Shown here in pieces: positions 17,629-27,338 of a stretch of DNA of 64,000 bases (its first letter is position 1; each line of letters opens with the position of its first letter). The notes beneath the pieces are model-generated. The model had not been told where the DNA came from, searched no databases, and was given only the letters and a program-made list of their open reading frames with translations. This DNA comes from Bacteroidales bacterium. GTDB lineage: Bacteria; Bacteroidota; Bacteroidia; Bacteroidales; Marinilabiliaceae. A program made the translations under genes and the position numbers. The DNA lies in assembly GCA_003249255.1 (NCBI GenBank), contig QKJP01000026.1:203048-267047 (forward strand), in the 5' to 3' direction.

Positions 17629-19275
17629 ATGATTAAAAGTCCATTGCAAATTGCAAGAGAGAACTACAGCCCTAAGTTACCTTCATCGTTAAAAGGAGCT
17701 GTAAAGATTGTAGAAGGAAAAAAGACAGAATCTGTAGCAGATCAAGCTGAGATTGAAAAATTATTTCCTAACACGTATGGTATGCCCTTGCTTACCTTTG
17801 AAAAAGGTGAAGCAACATCAAAAGAGGCAGTTAATGTAGGTGTTATTCTTTCAGGAGGACAAGCGCCAGGTGGTCATAATGTGATTTCAGGTATTTTTGA
17901 TGGAATTAAAAAGTTAAATCCCAATAGTAAATTATATGGGTTTTTAGGTGGTCCCGGTGGTTTAGTAGACAATGAATATATTGAATTAACAGCAGATATT
18001 GTTGATCATTATCGTAATACAGGTGGTTTTGATATTATTGGTTCTGGTCGTACTAAATTAGAGGAAACTGATCAGTTTGATCAAGGTTTAGAGAACTGTA
18101 AAAAGTTAGGGATTACCGCTCTTGTCATTATTGGTGGTGACGATTCAAATACAAATGCTTGTGTTTTAGCTGAGTATTATGCTCAAAAAAATGCCGGTGT
18201 TCAGGTGATTGGTTGTCCAAAAACAATTGATGGTGACCTTAAAAATGAAATGATTGAAACTTCATTTGGTTTTGATACTGCTTGTAAAGTATACAGTGAG
18301 TTAATCGGAAACATTCAAAGAGATGCTAACTCAGCTAAAAAATACTGGCATTTTATTAAATTAATGGGACGTTCAGCTTCTCACATTGGTTTAGAGTGTG
18401 CTTTACAAACTCAGCCAAACATGTGTATTATTTCTGAGGAAGTTGAAGCAAAGCAATTAACATTGGATGATGTTGTAACGTCAATTGCTGATGTTGTGGC
18501 AAAGCGTGCTGCAAAAGGGGATAATTTTGGTACCGTTCTTATTCCGGAAGGTTTAGTGGAGTTTATTCCTGCAATGAAAAAACTTATTGCTGAATTAAAT
18601 GAATATTTAGCACATAATGAAGAAGCTGTAAATGCTTTAGAAGGAAATAAGGAAAAGAGAGACTTAGTGGCGGAAAATTTATCAGCAGAGTCTCAAGAAG
18701 TATTTAATTCTCTTCCAAACAATATTGCAAACCAGTTAATGGCAGATCGTGATCCACATGGTAATGTTCAGGTTTCTTTAATCGAGACAGAAAAGATGTT
18801 GATTGACATGGTTAAGGTGAAGTTAAAGAAGATGAAAAAAGCAGGTGAGTTTCAAGGGAAATTTGCTGGACAGCCACACTTCTTTGGATATGAAGGACGT
18901 TGTGCCGCACCATCAAATTTTGATGCTGATTACTGTTATTCTCTTGGTTTTACGGCTTCGGTATTAATTGGTGAAGGTAAAACCGGTTACATGGCATCAG
19001 TTCGTAATACAACCGGATCTGCTGATGAATGGATTGCAGGAGGTGTACCTGTTACAATGATGATGAATATGGAGCGTCGTCATGGTAAGATGAAGCCTGT
19101 TATTCAGAAAGCTTTGGTCGAATTAGATGGAGCACCATTTAAATTCTTTGCGTCAGTAAGAGATGAGTGGGCTATGAAATCTGAGTATGTTTATCCGGGC
19201 CCAATTCAGTATTTTGGTCCTTCTGAAGTTTGTGATATTACCACTAAAACTTTAGCCTTAGAGCAAGGTAAATAA
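17629..19275 (+). CDS. pfp: Diphosphate-fructose-6-phosphate 1-phosphotransferase
   Basis: A long (548-residue) PPi-dependent phosphofructokinase that reversibly phosphorylates fructose 6-phosphate with pyrophosphate, serving both glycolysis and gluconeogenesis in the cytosol. GGQAPGGHN and FLGGPGG mark the nucleotide/PPi-binding site; GGDDSNTNA has the second Asp that blocks ATP binding, and PKTIDGDL carries the lysine typical of PPi enzymes. [10 protein letters not shown] and the C-terminal YEGR are also conserved. It is monocistronic, closed by a terminator. Such long forms occur in Bacteroidetes, spirochaetes and plants. Confidence 0.94.
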   Translation: MIKSPLQIARENYSPKLPSSLKGAVKIVEGKKTESVADQAEIEKLFPNTYGMPLLTFEKGEATSKEAVNVGVILSGGQAPGGHNVISGIFDGIKKLNPNSKLYGFLGGPGGLVDNEYIELTADIVDHYRNTGGFDIIGSGRTKLEETDQFDQGLENCKKLGITALVIIGGDDSNTNACVLAEYYAQKNAGVQVIGCPKTIDGDLKNEMIETSFGFDTACKVYSELIGNIQRDANSAKKYWHFIKLMGRSASHIGLECALQTQPNMCIISEEVEAKQLTLDDVVTSIADVVAKRAAKGDNFGTVLIPEGLVEFIPAMKKLIAELNEYLAHNEEAVNALEGNKEKRDLVAENLSAESQEVFNSLPNNIANQLMADRDPHGNVQVSLIETEKMLIDMVKVKLKKMKKAGEFQGKFAGQPHFFGYEGRCAAPSNFDADYCYSLGFTASVLIGEGKTGYMASVRNTTGSADEWIAGGVPVTMMMNMERRHGKMKPVIQKALVELDGAPFKFFASVRDEWAMKSEYVYPGPIQYFGPSEVCDITTKTLALEQGK

Positions 19276-19300
19276 GCCTACTAAAATGGTAAAAAATATA

Positions 19301-19333
19301 AACCTGCAATTCTTTATAATTGCAGGTTTTTTT
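19301..19333 (+). terminator. Rho-independent terminator after pfp
   Basis: Stem AACCTGCAATT / AATTGCAGGTT with a short loop followed by TTTTTTT. Confidence 0.83.
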
Positions 19334-19340
19334 ATATTTG
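19333..19340 (+). promoter_or_regulatory. Possible -7 element for the Rrf2 gene
   Basis: TATATTTG matches the Bacteroidetes -7 consensus immediately after the pfp terminator, 47 bases before the start codon. The -33 element is not a good match. Confidence 0.35.
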
Positions 19341-19387
19341 CACACAATCAATTATTTAAGTAATTAATTTCTTTAATCACCGAAATT

Positions 19388-19789
19388 ATGTCAAAGATAG
19401 TTACCTTATCTGAAGCTGCGTCTATTGCATTACATTCTATGGTTTTAATTGCAAGAAGTGAAGAGAAGCTTAATGTGGGGCAGATAGCCGAAAAGATAGA
19501 TAGTTCAAAGCATCATGTTGCTAAGGTAATGCAACGTTTGGCTAAAGAGAATTTTGTATCGTCTAATAGAGGCCCAAGTGGGGGTTTTGTGTTAAAGAAG
19601 GATCCTCAAGAAGTAACTCTTTTAGAAATTTATGAAGCTATTGAAGGAGCTGTTGTGATTCAAAATTGCCCTGGTGACAAGCCAACTTGTCCTTTTGGAG
19701 GTTGTTTGTTGGGCGATTTATCAACAAATATGACTAAGGAATTTAAGAAGTATATGGAGCAAAAAACGCTTAGCGATTATTTAAGTTAA
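19388..19789 (+). CDS. Rrf2-family transcriptional regulator with Fe-S ligand cysteines
   Basis: A 133-residue winged-helix regulator. The recognition region SSKHHVAKVMQRLAKENFV and the wing NRGPSGGFVL are characteristic. Three cysteines, C94, C101 and C106 (NCPGDKPTCPFGGC), sit where IscR/NsrR-type members bind a [2Fe-2S] or [4Fe-4S] cluster, so it likely senses NO, redox or iron-sulfur status. No isc or suf genes are near. The 3' end overlaps the convergent peptidase gene by 4 bases, leaving no room for a terminator between them. Confidence 0.9.
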   Translation: MSKIVTLSEAASIALHSMVLIARSEEKLNVGQIAEKIDSSKHHVAKVMQRLAKENFVSSNRGPSGGFVLKKDPQEVTLLEIYEAIEGAVVIQNCPGDKPTCPFGGCLLGDLSTNMTKEFKKYMEQKTLSDYLS

Positions 19790-21138
19790 GCGCGTTTTAT
19801 TACCCACTTTTGGTCTTGCTTTACTAAAATGTCTCTTTTCATTAATTCTTTTTGAAGTCTTTTTATAGATGGATAACGGGTGTATAGGGGGACTTCGATT
19901 TCTTTCACTATTTCGTCTTCCAAATAGATGATGTTTAATTCATAAAGCGTCAGCAGATATGAGAACTCAACGTAAAGAATATTAGTCTGGTGAATACTTT
20001 GAATGGAGGAAGACCAAAAATTATGCTTAATGATTAAATAATCGCCAAGTAATTTTAATTTTTTCGCTTTTATACCAAGATAGCCCATGATTACAGCAAA
20101 ATAGCCTAATAAAATGGTGTAGTTTGCATTAGGTTTTATGAGGTAGTTAATTACAAAGGGTATTGTAATAATGTAAAACAATGCGATGCCAAAGCCGGGA
20201 AATAAAATTTTCCATGACGGTTTTATTGTGATGCTTGGTTTAAGGGAAAGATAACTTCCTTCCGGTATTTGGTTTTTAAATTGGTGATTTTGTGGTGTGA
20301 TAAATCCTCTATGAAGTTTATGAAAGGGATCCTGGTTAAGTATTCTACATAGTTCGTAGTATAATTCAGGCAGGTTTGATTGAAAATCCTGAGGATCTTC
20401 AAAAAAATGTTCTACTGCTACTGAAAAGAATTCTCTTAGGTTTGTTCCACCATAGGAGCGAAAAGTACTTTCATTAGAGGTTCTTATTTTTAGCAATTCT
20501 GAAATGGCAGTTTTCTGAAAATGCTCCATTAGCCTTCTTAAATAGTACTTTCTTCCCTGCGATAAGAATAATGAAAGGTCTAAGGCATGTGCCATTTCAT
20601 GAAGGCCAAGATTTATCTTGTCGTGAGAATTTGCATAACCGTTTATGAAATCTTCCCATGATAATACAATTTCTCCTTTTAGGTTTACTTCACCTTTATG
20701 AAAAGCATGTGTAAGCTTGTTGTAGTATGCTTTTTCATGAATTTTTATGGTTTTGAATCGATCAAAGCTTATTTTTGGGAGCCCAAATGTTAATTGAACA
20801 GCCGATGCTGCTACAAGTATTTTTCTTTCTTCATTTACTTCCTTATCATCTTCTTGAAAAAAGCTTGTTGTGTTAATGAATTTAATTACGCGCTGTATAA
20901 ATTCTATTTTTAGTTCCTGAGGGAGTTCTCTATAATAAGGAAAGCTGGAGTATAAAACTTCTTCTGGGTATTTGCCTGAGAAGTGTCGACTTTTGATTTT
21001 TACTTTAAAGCTTTCTGATTTTAAAAAGTTATGATAACCCTTCACTAACATCAAAATAGGTATTCCTATCGTGAAAATGATAATTGTTGTAAGGATGATT
21101 AGGTCTTGGTTTTCACTTGTATTCAGAAATGTTGGCAT
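19786..21138 (-). CDS. MtfA-like zinc peptidase with membrane segments
   Basis: A 450-residue protein whose central part (about 60-270) matches the MtfA/M90 zinc peptidase family; LHEMAHALD gives the HExxH zinc motif (H180, E181, H184) and the later EFFSVAVEHFFEDP supplies the downstream acidic ligand region. Residues 12-33 form an N-terminal membrane anchor, and two more hydrophobic helices lie at about 310-355, followed by a soluble tail. Escherichia coli MtfA is 265 residues and soluble, so this is an extended membrane-bound form. It lies 7 bases upstream of nothing else and directly downstream of rsmE in the same direction. Confidence 0.83.
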   Translation of the reverse strand: MPTFLNTSENQDLIILTTIIIFTIGIPILMLVKGYHNFLKSESFKVKIKSRHFSGKYPEEVLYSSFPYYRELPQELKIEFIQRVIKFINTTSFFQEDDKEVNEERKILVAASAVQLTFGLPKISFDRFKTIKIHEKAYYNKLTHAFHKGEVNLKGEIVLSWEDFINGYANSHDKINLGLHEMAHALDLSLFLSQGRKYYLRRLMEHFQKTAISELLKIRTSNESTFRSYGGTNLREFFSVAVEHFFEDPQDFQSNLPELYYELCRILNQDPFHKLHRGFITPQNHQFKNQIPEGSYLSLKPSITIKPSWKILFPGFGIALFYIITIPFVINYLIKPNANYTILLGYFAVIMGYLGIKAKKLKLLGDYLIIKHNFWSSSIQSIHQTNILYVEFSYLLTLYELNIIYLEDEIVKEIEVPLYTRYPSIKRLQKELMKRDILVKQDQKWVIKRA

Positions 21139-21145
21139 TCGGGGT

Positions 21146-21841
21146 TTATTGATTCATGAAATGGATTGAGTGACAGGCTACTAAACCTGCTGTTTCTGTT
21201 CTTAATCGGGCAGAACCTAAGCTGATTGCAGTTATTTTTTTTTCTGTTGCTTCTTTAATTTCTGCTTCAGAGAAATCACCTTCAGGACCAATGAGTATTG
21301 TTGCATTTTGGCCTACGTTGTAACAATTTTTTAGCAGTTGTTTTTCTTCATCACGGCAGTGTGCAATGTAGGTTTGTTCCGGATTTTGAGTCTTGATAAA
21401 ATCAGAGAATTTGATTAGATCATTAACGGTTGCAAAATTTGCTTTTAAGGATTGCTTTGACGCCGAGATAACTACTTTTTCAATTCTGTCTAAACGTAGT
21501 TTTCTTCTTTCGGAATGATGGCAAATGATTAAAGTAATTTCATCTACTCCCATTTCAACGGCTTTTTCTACCATCCACTCTAAGCGATCATTATTCTTAG
21601 TAGGTGCAATGGCAATGTGAATACGATATGGTCTTGAAGGTTCTTTAGTTGAACTAATTAGTTCCAACTCACATCGTTTGGGGTGTGGGTTTGTTATTCT
21701 AGTTTTATAAAATGTGCCTTTGCCATCTGTAACGGTTATGGTATCACCTTCTTTGTGTCGAAGTACATTGATGCAGTGCTTGCTTTCTGATTCTATAAGG
21801 CTACCACTTCCAGTGAAATAGGGATCGTAGAATAATTCCAT
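21146..21841 (-). CDS. rsmE: 16S rRNA (uracil-1498-N3)-methyltransferase
   Basis: SPOUT-fold rRNA methyltransferase. LIGPEGDFSEAEI and SLGSARLRTETAG are the SAM-binding trefoil-knot motifs, and APTKNNDRLEWMVEKAVEMGV is the conserved central segment. A start at 21862 is possible, but the ATG at 21841 (MELFYDPYF) gives the usual N-terminus and a length of 231. The MtfA-like gene follows after 7 bases, so the two form a unit. Confidence 0.92.
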   Translation of the reverse strand: MELFYDPYFTGSGSLIESESKHCINVLRHKEGDTITVTDGKGTFYKTRITNPHPKRCELELISSTKEPSRPYRIHIAIAPTKNNDRLEWMVEKAVEMGVDEITLIICHHSERRKLRLDRIEKVVISASKQSLKANFATVNDLIKFSDFIKTQNPEQTYIAHCRDEEKQLLKNCYNVGQNATILIGPEGDFSEAEIKEATEKKITAISLGSARLRTETAGLVACHSIHFMNQ

Positions 21842-21921
21842 TTTAGTGTTCTTTGTGGCCAAAGATAATGATATACTTGCTGATTGCTTAAAGCCGCAAA
21901 CGATAATCTGGTTTTATTGCA

Positions 21922-21945
21922 AAAAAAAAGCGCCGGAGGCGCTTT
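21922..21945 (-). terminator. Terminator of the small HTH-like gene
   Basis: Read on the minus strand: stem AAAGCGCC / GGCGCTTT with a 3-base loop followed by nine T. It separates the small gene from rsmE. Confidence 0.83.
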
Positions 21946-21955
21946 AACAGGTGTG

Positions 21956-22216
21956 TTATGCATGGCCCTTGGTTCTTTTAATCATATCTTTGGCCATATC
22001 TAAAATTGTTGTGTCATCTAATTCAACGATACCTCCATCAGGTCCTTGTTCTGTGTGAATACCTACGCTTGTACCATGGTCATAGTCCGATCCTCCAAAG
22101 TAATTCCTAACCGTTTCATCTTCCATGTGGAGTTTTTCTGCAATGGTATGAATTGCTCCGGATGGTAGGCTGTCTTTTATCTTTCTAAGCTGATTAAAAG
22201 TTAATGTCGCTGTCAT
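21956..22216 (-). CDS. Small DNA-binding-like protein
   Basis: An 86-residue protein, no signal or membrane helix. Residues 5-40 (FNQLRKIKDSLP...IAEKLHMEDETVRNYFGG) read as a helix-turn-helix, and the second half is acidic. I recall similar short Bacteroidetes proteins annotated only as DNA-binding protein. It stands alone between two terminator-like structures, with a strong terminator just after the stop. Target unknown. Confidence 0.72.
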   Translation of the reverse strand: MTATLTFNQLRKIKDSLPSGAIHTIAEKLHMEDETVRNYFGGSDYDHGTSVGIHTEQGPDGGIVELDDTTILDMAKDMIKRTKGHA

Positions 22217-22617
22217 ACTATAAAGATTTAAGTTATCATTAGATATTAAATAAGGTACGACATTATTGATCCATTGGAAACCCTGATTCCATACTTTTTG
22301 GATGAAACCAAGGTTTTTATTTGATGAATGTTTTTATTGAGGTCAGTAGATAAGTACATACATTTCTGTATAAATCTAAAAAAGCCCTAAAGTGGGCGAT
22401 ATCCCAAAGCCTAGCCTGTAAGGGCTAGGATATTAATCAGGTATTTTATTTAAGCACCAAAGGTGCGTAGTCTTAATCACACGACTACGCACCTTTGGCG
22501 CTAACAATATCATGCCATGATATTCATAGCCCTCCAGGCTATGCTAAATGACACCGCATCTTTGATGCTAACGTATGCTTACTATTGATAAGTATTTAAC
22601 TACTTACCTCTATGTTT
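22217..22617. other. 401-base intergenic region, half occupied by a palindrome cluster
   Basis: The first 160 bases next to the small HTH-like gene show no recognisable element apart from general AT-richness and should hold its promoter. The rest is the inverted-repeat cluster listed separately. Confidence 0.5.
22384..22568. repeat. Cluster of six intergenic palindromes (REP-like)
   Basis: In 185 bases there are six separate hairpins: GCCC/GGGC (22384-22397), CCTAGCC/GGCTAGG (22410-22429), a 20-bp arm pair starting AGCACC at 22453-22472 with its complement at 22483-22502 (one G-U, 10-base loop), AATATCATG/CATGATATT (22506-22524), CATAGCC/GGCTATG (22525-22543) and GCATC/GATGC (22556-22568). 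This arrangement is like the REP-type elements common in Bacteroidetes, which are thought to be moved by RAYT-type Y1 transposases. No transposase gene is present here. Copy number in the genome cannot be seen. Confidence 0.8.
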
Positions 22618-23034
22618 TTATTTAACTTGTGATAGAAAAGTGTCAATATCAACGACGTAACGTTCGTGGGCTCCAATTGCAACTGATCTATGGTTTTCAT
22701 CCACAATAACTACATCAAAGAATAGTTTATATTTATCAATGAATTTTAGAAGTGCTTTACAGATTATTTTTGTTCCGGGTTTAACAGCTCTCAGATGTTT
22801 AACATTGATTTCAACACTCACGCTTTCTGCACCAATGGGAAGGTAGTCTTTGATGAGAGCAATACAGGCTTGTTCCATTATAATAATGCCGGCAGGGGTC
22901 GAAAGTACATCTAACTCTCCTGTTTTATAGCTAGATGCCAAATCCTTTTGTTCAACAATTTTTTCAATTGAGAATTGTATATTAGGCCTTAGTGAATTTT
23001 GCCATGTAATGGTTTTTATCTCAATGTTTTCCAT
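22618..23034 (-). CDS. Hot-dog fold thioesterase (FlK-like)
   Basis: A 138-residue thioesterase-superfamily protein. LDVLSTPAGIIIMEQAC, VSVEINVKHLRAVKPGTK and HERYVVD match the family of fluoroacetyl-CoA thioesterase FlK, including its Thr (STPA), Glu (MEQA) and His (KHLRA) active-site positions. It should hydrolyse a small acyl-CoA in the cytosol; a fluoroacetyl substrate is not implied, since many bacteria carry this type. Start chosen at the ATG at 23034 (MENIEIKT); an in-frame ATG at 23064 adds ten unusual residues. It lies downstream of prfC, separated by a terminator. Confidence 0.82.
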   Translation of the reverse strand: MENIEIKTITWQNSLRPNIQFSIEKIVEQKDLASSYKTGELDVLSTPAGIIIMEQACIALIKDYLPIGAESVSVEINVKHLRAVKPGTKIICKALLKFIDKYKLFFDVVIVDENHRSVAIGAHERYVVDIDTFLSQVK

Positions 23035-23104
23035 GGTAAGTAGATTTATGGGGTAAAGATACACAGATAATCAGAAAAATATCAAGGAGGATTCCATGAT
23101 GGTA

Positions 23105-23135
23105 AAAAAAATCCCATTGAATAAAGTCAATGGGA
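23105..23135 (-). terminator. Terminator after prfC
   Basis: On the minus strand: perfect 9-bp stem TCCCATTGA / TCAATGGGA with a 6-base loop, followed by eight T. Confidence 0.8.
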
Positions 23136-23143
23136 ATAAATTT

Positions 23144-24721
23144 TTAAAATTCAGAGGTGAAATGAAATTTTATCTTGCTAAAATTATCTTGTGCCATTTG
23201 AAGCATGTAACTAGAATCGGCCATAAATACATCCCTGCCAAATTTGTCTTTGGCCATGTACTGTAGCTTTCGCTGTTTGAAATCGTCCAATTGTTTGGCA
23301 TCACTACTTTCTAACCAGCAGGCTTTGTATAGATTGATTGGTTCATAGCGACATTTAGCACCATATTCGTGCAACAGACGGTACTGGATTACTTCAAACT
23401 GAAGAGCACCAACGGTACCGATTACTTTTCGACCGTTCAATTGACTAACGAATAACTGGGCAACACCTTCATCCATTAATTGGTCAATTCCTTTGGCCAA
23501 TTGTTTAGATTTCATTGGGTCGTCATTCTCGATGTAACGGAATAGCTCAGGAGAGAAACTTGGTAAACCTTTAAAGTGAAATTTTTCTCCCTCGGTTAGT
23601 GTGTCACCAATTTTAAAATTACCAGAATCCGGAATACCTACAATATCCCCCGGGTAAGCTTCATCAATAATTGATTTTTTGTCGGCCATGAAGGCTGTTG
23701 GGCTGGAGAATTTCATGTTTTTTCCATGACGGACATGAAGGTAATTGGTGTTACGTTCAAATTTACCGGAACAAACTTTAACGAATGCTAATCGGTTACG
23801 GTGATTTGGATCCATGTTGGCGTGGATCTTAAATACGAAACCTGAGAATTTTTCTTCATACGGGTTAATTATTCTTTCATCAGCTTGGGATGGAAGAGGA
23901 GATGGCGCTATGTGTAAAAAGCAATTGAGCAGCTCTCGAACTCCAAAATTATTTAATGCACTACCAAAAAATACCGGCGCAACAGTAGCATCCAGGTAGG
24001 TTTGTTTGTCAAATTCAGGGTATACACCCTCTACAAGTTCCAATTCGCCACGTAAATCGCTTGCAAAGCTTTCGCCGATTAATTTGTCTACTTTCGGGTC
24101 GTTTACGTTTTTAATGGCAATTCCTTCTTCTAATGATTGTTTGCTTGGTTCGAATAGATATAAACTCTCATCAAATAGATTGTAAACTCCTTTAAAGTTA
24201 GGCCCATTGTTTATTGGCCAACTTAATGGACGAACTTTGATTTTAAGCTCTTCTTCTACTTCATCTAAAAGTTCAAATGGGTCTTTACTTGGTCGGTCTA
24301 ATTTATTGATAAAGACAATAACCGGAGTATGGCGCATGCGACACACTTCCATTAGCTTTCGGGTTTGAGCTTCTACACCTTTGGCTGAATCAACTACAAT
24401 AATTACACTGTCTACGGCGGTTAATGTTCTAAAAGTATCTTCTGCGAAATCCTGGTGACCCGGGGTATCCAAAATATTAACCTTACAACCGTTATATTCA
24501 AACCCCATTACCGAGGTGGCTACTGAAATACCGCGTTGCTTTTCAATTTCCATAAAATCGGATGTTGCTGTTTTTTTAATCTTGTTTGATTTTACAGCTC
24601 CTGCAACATGAATAGCTCCTCCAAAAAGTAGCAGTTTTTCGGTTAATGTTGTTTTTCCCGCATCAGGGTGACTTATGATGGCAAAGGTACGTCTTCTATT
24701 AATTTCGTCGTTAAATCCCAT
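23144..24721 (-). CDS. prfC: Peptide chain release factor 3
   Basis: Translational GTPase that removes RF1/RF2 from the ribosome after termination. The 525 residues match the RF3 length. G1 [15 protein letters not shown] (17-31), G3 DTPGHQDF and G4 NKLDRP are intact, and the RF3-specific stretch [16 protein letters not shown] follows G1. Domain II/III continue to the C-terminus. It is monocistronic on the minus strand with a terminator after its stop. Confidence 0.95.
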   Translation of the reverse strand: MGFNDEINRRRTFAIISHPDAGKTTLTEKLLLFGGAIHVAGAVKSNKIKKTATSDFMEIEKQRGISVATSVMGFEYNGCKVNILDTPGHQDFAEDTFRTLTAVDSVIIVVDSAKGVEAQTRKLMEVCRMRHTPVIVFINKLDRPSKDPFELLDEVEEELKIKVRPLSWPINNGPNFKGVYNLFDESLYLFEPSKQSLEEGIAIKNVNDPKVDKLIGESFASDLRGELELVEGVYPEFDKQTYLDATVAPVFFGSALNNFGVRELLNCFLHIAPSPLPSQADERIINPYEEKFSGFVFKIHANMDPNHRNRLAFVKVCSGKFERNTNYLHVRHGKNMKFSSPTAFMADKKSIIDEAYPGDIVGIPDSGNFKIGDTLTEGEKFHFKGLPSFSPELFRYIENDDPMKSKQLAKGIDQLMDEGVAQLFVSQLNGRKVIGTVGALQFEVIQYRLLHEYGAKCRYEPINLYKACWLESSDAKQLDDFKQRKLQYMAKDKFGRDVFMADSSYMLQMAQDNFSKIKFHFTSEF

Positions 24722-24916
24722 TTATCTAATTTTAGCGGGTGCAAAAATACAATAGATAGATCAGATTCAATCACATCGGAATGATTATTTATTATAAAAT
24801 AGTACCGTTAACGGTTTAATTTATTGTAAAGATTTTGATTTATTCCTGCGTGTTGTAGTTTTTATCTTAATATTGAGTTTTATTTGAATTGTAAAGGAAT
24901 TAAAAGAAAGTATCGT

Positions 24917-25780
24917 ATGAGAAGTTGGACTAATTATCATGGTCATTGTAATTATTGTGATGGTCGTGGAGAAATGGAAGCTTATATTAAAAAAGCCATT
25001 GAATATGGAATGAAGAATATTGGTATTTCTTCTCATGCTCCTGTTCCTTTTAATGTGGATTGGACCATGTCTCCAGGAAAGTTGAATGCTTATGTAAATG
25101 AAATAGATGCATTAAAGGCCAAGTATGCAGATGAAATTCCTGTTTATAAATCTTTGGAGGTTGATTATATTCCGAATGCTATATCTGTCAACTCAGCACA
25201 TATAAGAAATGCACAACTTGATTATTCAGTTGGGTCCATTCATTTTGTTGATTTCTTCAAGGATGGAACACCATGGGCTATTGATGGCCCTGTTGATGAG
25301 TTTAAATCCGGTTTAGACGAAATTTTTGCAGGAGATATGAAAGCCGCAACTTTACGTTTTTTTCAGCTCCAAAAAGAAATGTTAGATCAGGCACCTCCAA
25401 CCATTTTAGGTCATTTTGATAAAATGAAAATGCACAACCGTACGTTTGGTTTCTTTAATGAAGAGGAGGATTGGTATCTTAAAGAAGTGAAGGAGACATT
25501 AGATTTAGCTCAAGAAAAAAATGTTATTGTAGAAATTAATACAAAAGCTATTGGAAGCTTGGGTGTATTGTATCCGGGACCTGAGATATTTTCATTTTTA
25601 AAAGATAAAAATGTACCAATAACCATTAATAGTGATGCTCATGATGATTACAAATTAGTGTTAGGCTTTGCTGAAACAGCACAGTTGTTAAATGATGCAG
25701 GTATAACTCAATGCTTTGAACTCCTAAATGGCGATTGGCAGGCTTTTTCTTTCAATAAAGATGGCATCTTTTTTGACTAA
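24917..25780 (+). CDS. PHP-domain histidinol-phosphatase-like hydrolase (copy 1)
   Basis: A 287-residue PHP metallophosphoesterase of the HisK/HisJ type. NYHGHCNYCDG supplies the first metal-ligand histidines, GISSHAPVPF and LEVDYIP the next, SVGSIHFVD, GHFDK and NSDAHDD the remaining ligands, so all three metal sites look complete. ATG at 24917 is preferred to a TTG at 24884 because it places the HGH motif near residue 8, as usual. It is not in a his operon; a second copy lies at 53052-53915. Either could be the histidinol phosphatase or act on another phosphoester. Confidence 0.87.
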   Translation: MRSWTNYHGHCNYCDGRGEMEAYIKKAIEYGMKNIGISSHAPVPFNVDWTMSPGKLNAYVNEIDALKAKYADEIPVYKSLEVDYIPNAISVNSAHIRNAQLDYSVGSIHFVDFFKDGTPWAIDGPVDEFKSGLDEIFAGDMKAATLRFFQLQKEMLDQAPPTILGHFDKMKMHNRTFGFFNEEEDWYLKEVKETLDLAQEKNVIVEINTKAIGSLGVLYPGPEIFSFLKDKNVPITINSDAHDDYKLVLGFAETAQLLNDAGITQCFELLNGDWQAFSFNKDGIFFD

Positions 25781-25784
25781 TATT

Positions 25785-25976
25785 CTACTTGATAGTTGCC
25801 GTAAGCCCTATTAACATGCCATATAAAATACTTGATATGGGAGACGAGCTGATGGGGCATGAGCCATTGCTGCAACCGATAAAATTATAATAAAGGTATA
25901 CTCCAAGTGCACCTAGTATTACACCTATTAAGGTTTTAATTGTGAAGTGTTTTTTTAGTTTTGAAAGATGTCTCAT
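25785..25976 (-). CDS. DUF6132-family small membrane protein
   Basis: A 63-residue protein with two hydrophobic segments around the motif GVYLYYNFIGCSNGSCPISSSPISS, containing two cysteines that could bind metal or form a disulfide. The pattern is that of the DUF6132 family, whose function is unknown; members are often near rhodanese or sulfur-transfer genes, which is not so here. An in-frame upstream ATG at 26021 would add 15 residues without similarity; the ATG at 25976 is preferred. Convergent with the PHP phosphatase gene, 4 bases apart. Confidence 0.75.
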   Translation of the reverse strand: MRHLSKLKKHFTIKTLIGVILGALGVYLYYNFIGCSNGSCPISSSPISSILYGMLIGLTATIK

Positions 25977-26093
25977 AGGTTTATAATTTTCACGCAAAGA
26001 CGCACAAGGAAATTTAATCATCTCCCTGGGTGTAGAGCTTTTTGCATGATCGTTTCATAATATGCTTGTTTAAAAAATAATTTTTGTAAAGAT

Positions 26094-27317
26094 ATGAAAA
26101 TATATAGAAATATACATGTGTTGATATTTATTTTTATTGTCTCTTGTTTAAGTGCTCAAAATCCTGATATTCATGGGTTAATTGATCAATATATTGCAAT
26201 AGATTCAATAAAAGATGTAAATGTTAAGCGTTATTCTTTAAATCAATTTAGTGAAGCTTTTTTGAAGTGGTTTGAAGAATCGGAGGTAAATACTAATGAG
26301 CTTAACGTAAACCATATTTTTCATCTTCAATCTAATGATTTTGAGACATATTTATTTTCAAAATGCATATCAGGAAAAAGTTATCAAATCAATTGGTTTG
26401 TTAAAAATAACATTACCCAAAAAGTATATGCTTATAAAGAGGATAAAGTTCTTAATGATATAAAGGATCATATTTTAAGATTGTCAGGAGAATATAAAAC
26501 AATTAGTAAATCCGGGTATGAGAGAAAAAGTTTAGTAGTTAAAGAACAAAACTCACAAGAGGTTTTAATTAACGTGGTAGATTTAAGCTTAAAATGTTCT
26601 TTTGAAGATTTGTTTAATGCTAAAAATGATGACGAAAAAGAGCGCTTGAATGATGTTATTTCTAATAAGTTAGAGAAATTAGGTAAAGATGAAACAACTT
26701 TTTCTCATGATTTTGCGAATATTAAACGAATGAAGACCATTTTTTCAAAAGATGGAAAAGTGAAAATATGTACCTATAATGTAGAAAATTCAGGTTTTCA
26801 ACACCATTTTTATGGAGCGGTTATGTTTAAATCGGATGATCAATTTCTTTACTTTCCTTTGATAGATAAAACCGATAAAATTCAAACTCCTGAACGGGTT
26901 ACTGTTTCTAATAAAAAATGGTTTGGAGCGTTGTATTTAGATGTTATTGATGTTAAAGTGAAAGGTGAAACTTATTATACTTTAATTGGTTATAAAGGGC
27001 ATGACGAATTTGTAAAGCGACGGGTTTTAGATGTTATGTTTTTACAAGGAAATCGATTGAGTTTTGGGCATCCATTGTTTAAAACAGATAAGTTTACACG
27101 TCATCGAATGATTTATGAATACTCTGCTGGTACTTCGATGATGTTGCGGTATGACAGAGATGAAAAAATGATTGTGATGGATAATTTGGTGCCAAGTGAA
27201 ACTGTGTATACAGGTGTATATCAGTTTTATGGTCCCGATTTTACCTATAATGGATTTAAGTTTACAAAAGGTTATTGGGAATTAAGAGAAGATATTGATT
27301 TACGTAATTCTCAATAA
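26094..27317 (+). CDS. Exported protein of unknown function
   Basis: A 407-residue protein with a signal sequence (hydrophobic residues about 8-18, cleavage near LSAQ, the usual Bacteroidetes form). A helical N-terminal half is followed by a beta-rich C-terminal half with aromatic-rich strands (VTVSNKKWFGALYLDV, RVLDVMFLQGNRLSF, VYQFYGPDFTYNGFKF). I recognise it only as resembling uncharacterised Bacteroidetes proteins. It ends 21 bases before the dipeptidyl peptidase III gene and is probably in the same transcript. Confidence 0.75.
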   Translation: MKIYRNIHVLIFIFIVSCLSAQNPDIHGLIDQYIAIDSIKDVNVKRYSLNQFSEAFLKWFEESEVNTNELNVNHIFHLQSNDFETYLFSKCISGKSYQINWFVKNNITQKVYAYKEDKVLNDIKDHILRLSGEYKTISKSGYERKSLVVKEQNSQEVLINVVDLSLKCSFEDLFNAKNDDEKERLNDVISNKLEKLGKDETTFSHDFANIKRMKTIFSKDGKVKICTYNVENSGFQHHFYGAVMFKSDDQFLYFPLIDKTDKIQTPERVTVSNKKWFGALYLDVIDVKVKGETYYTLIGYKGHDEFVKRRVLDVMFLQGNRLSFGHPLFKTDKFTRHRMIYEYSAGTSMMLRYDRDEKMIVMDNLVPSETVYTGVYQFYGPDFTYNGFKFTKGYWELREDIDLRNSQ

Positions 27318-27338
27318 ACGACTAAGAATAACAATGTG

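Noticed and set aside
22384..22568. CRISPR array
   Set aside because: The palindromes have different sequences and no regular direct repeats or spacers.
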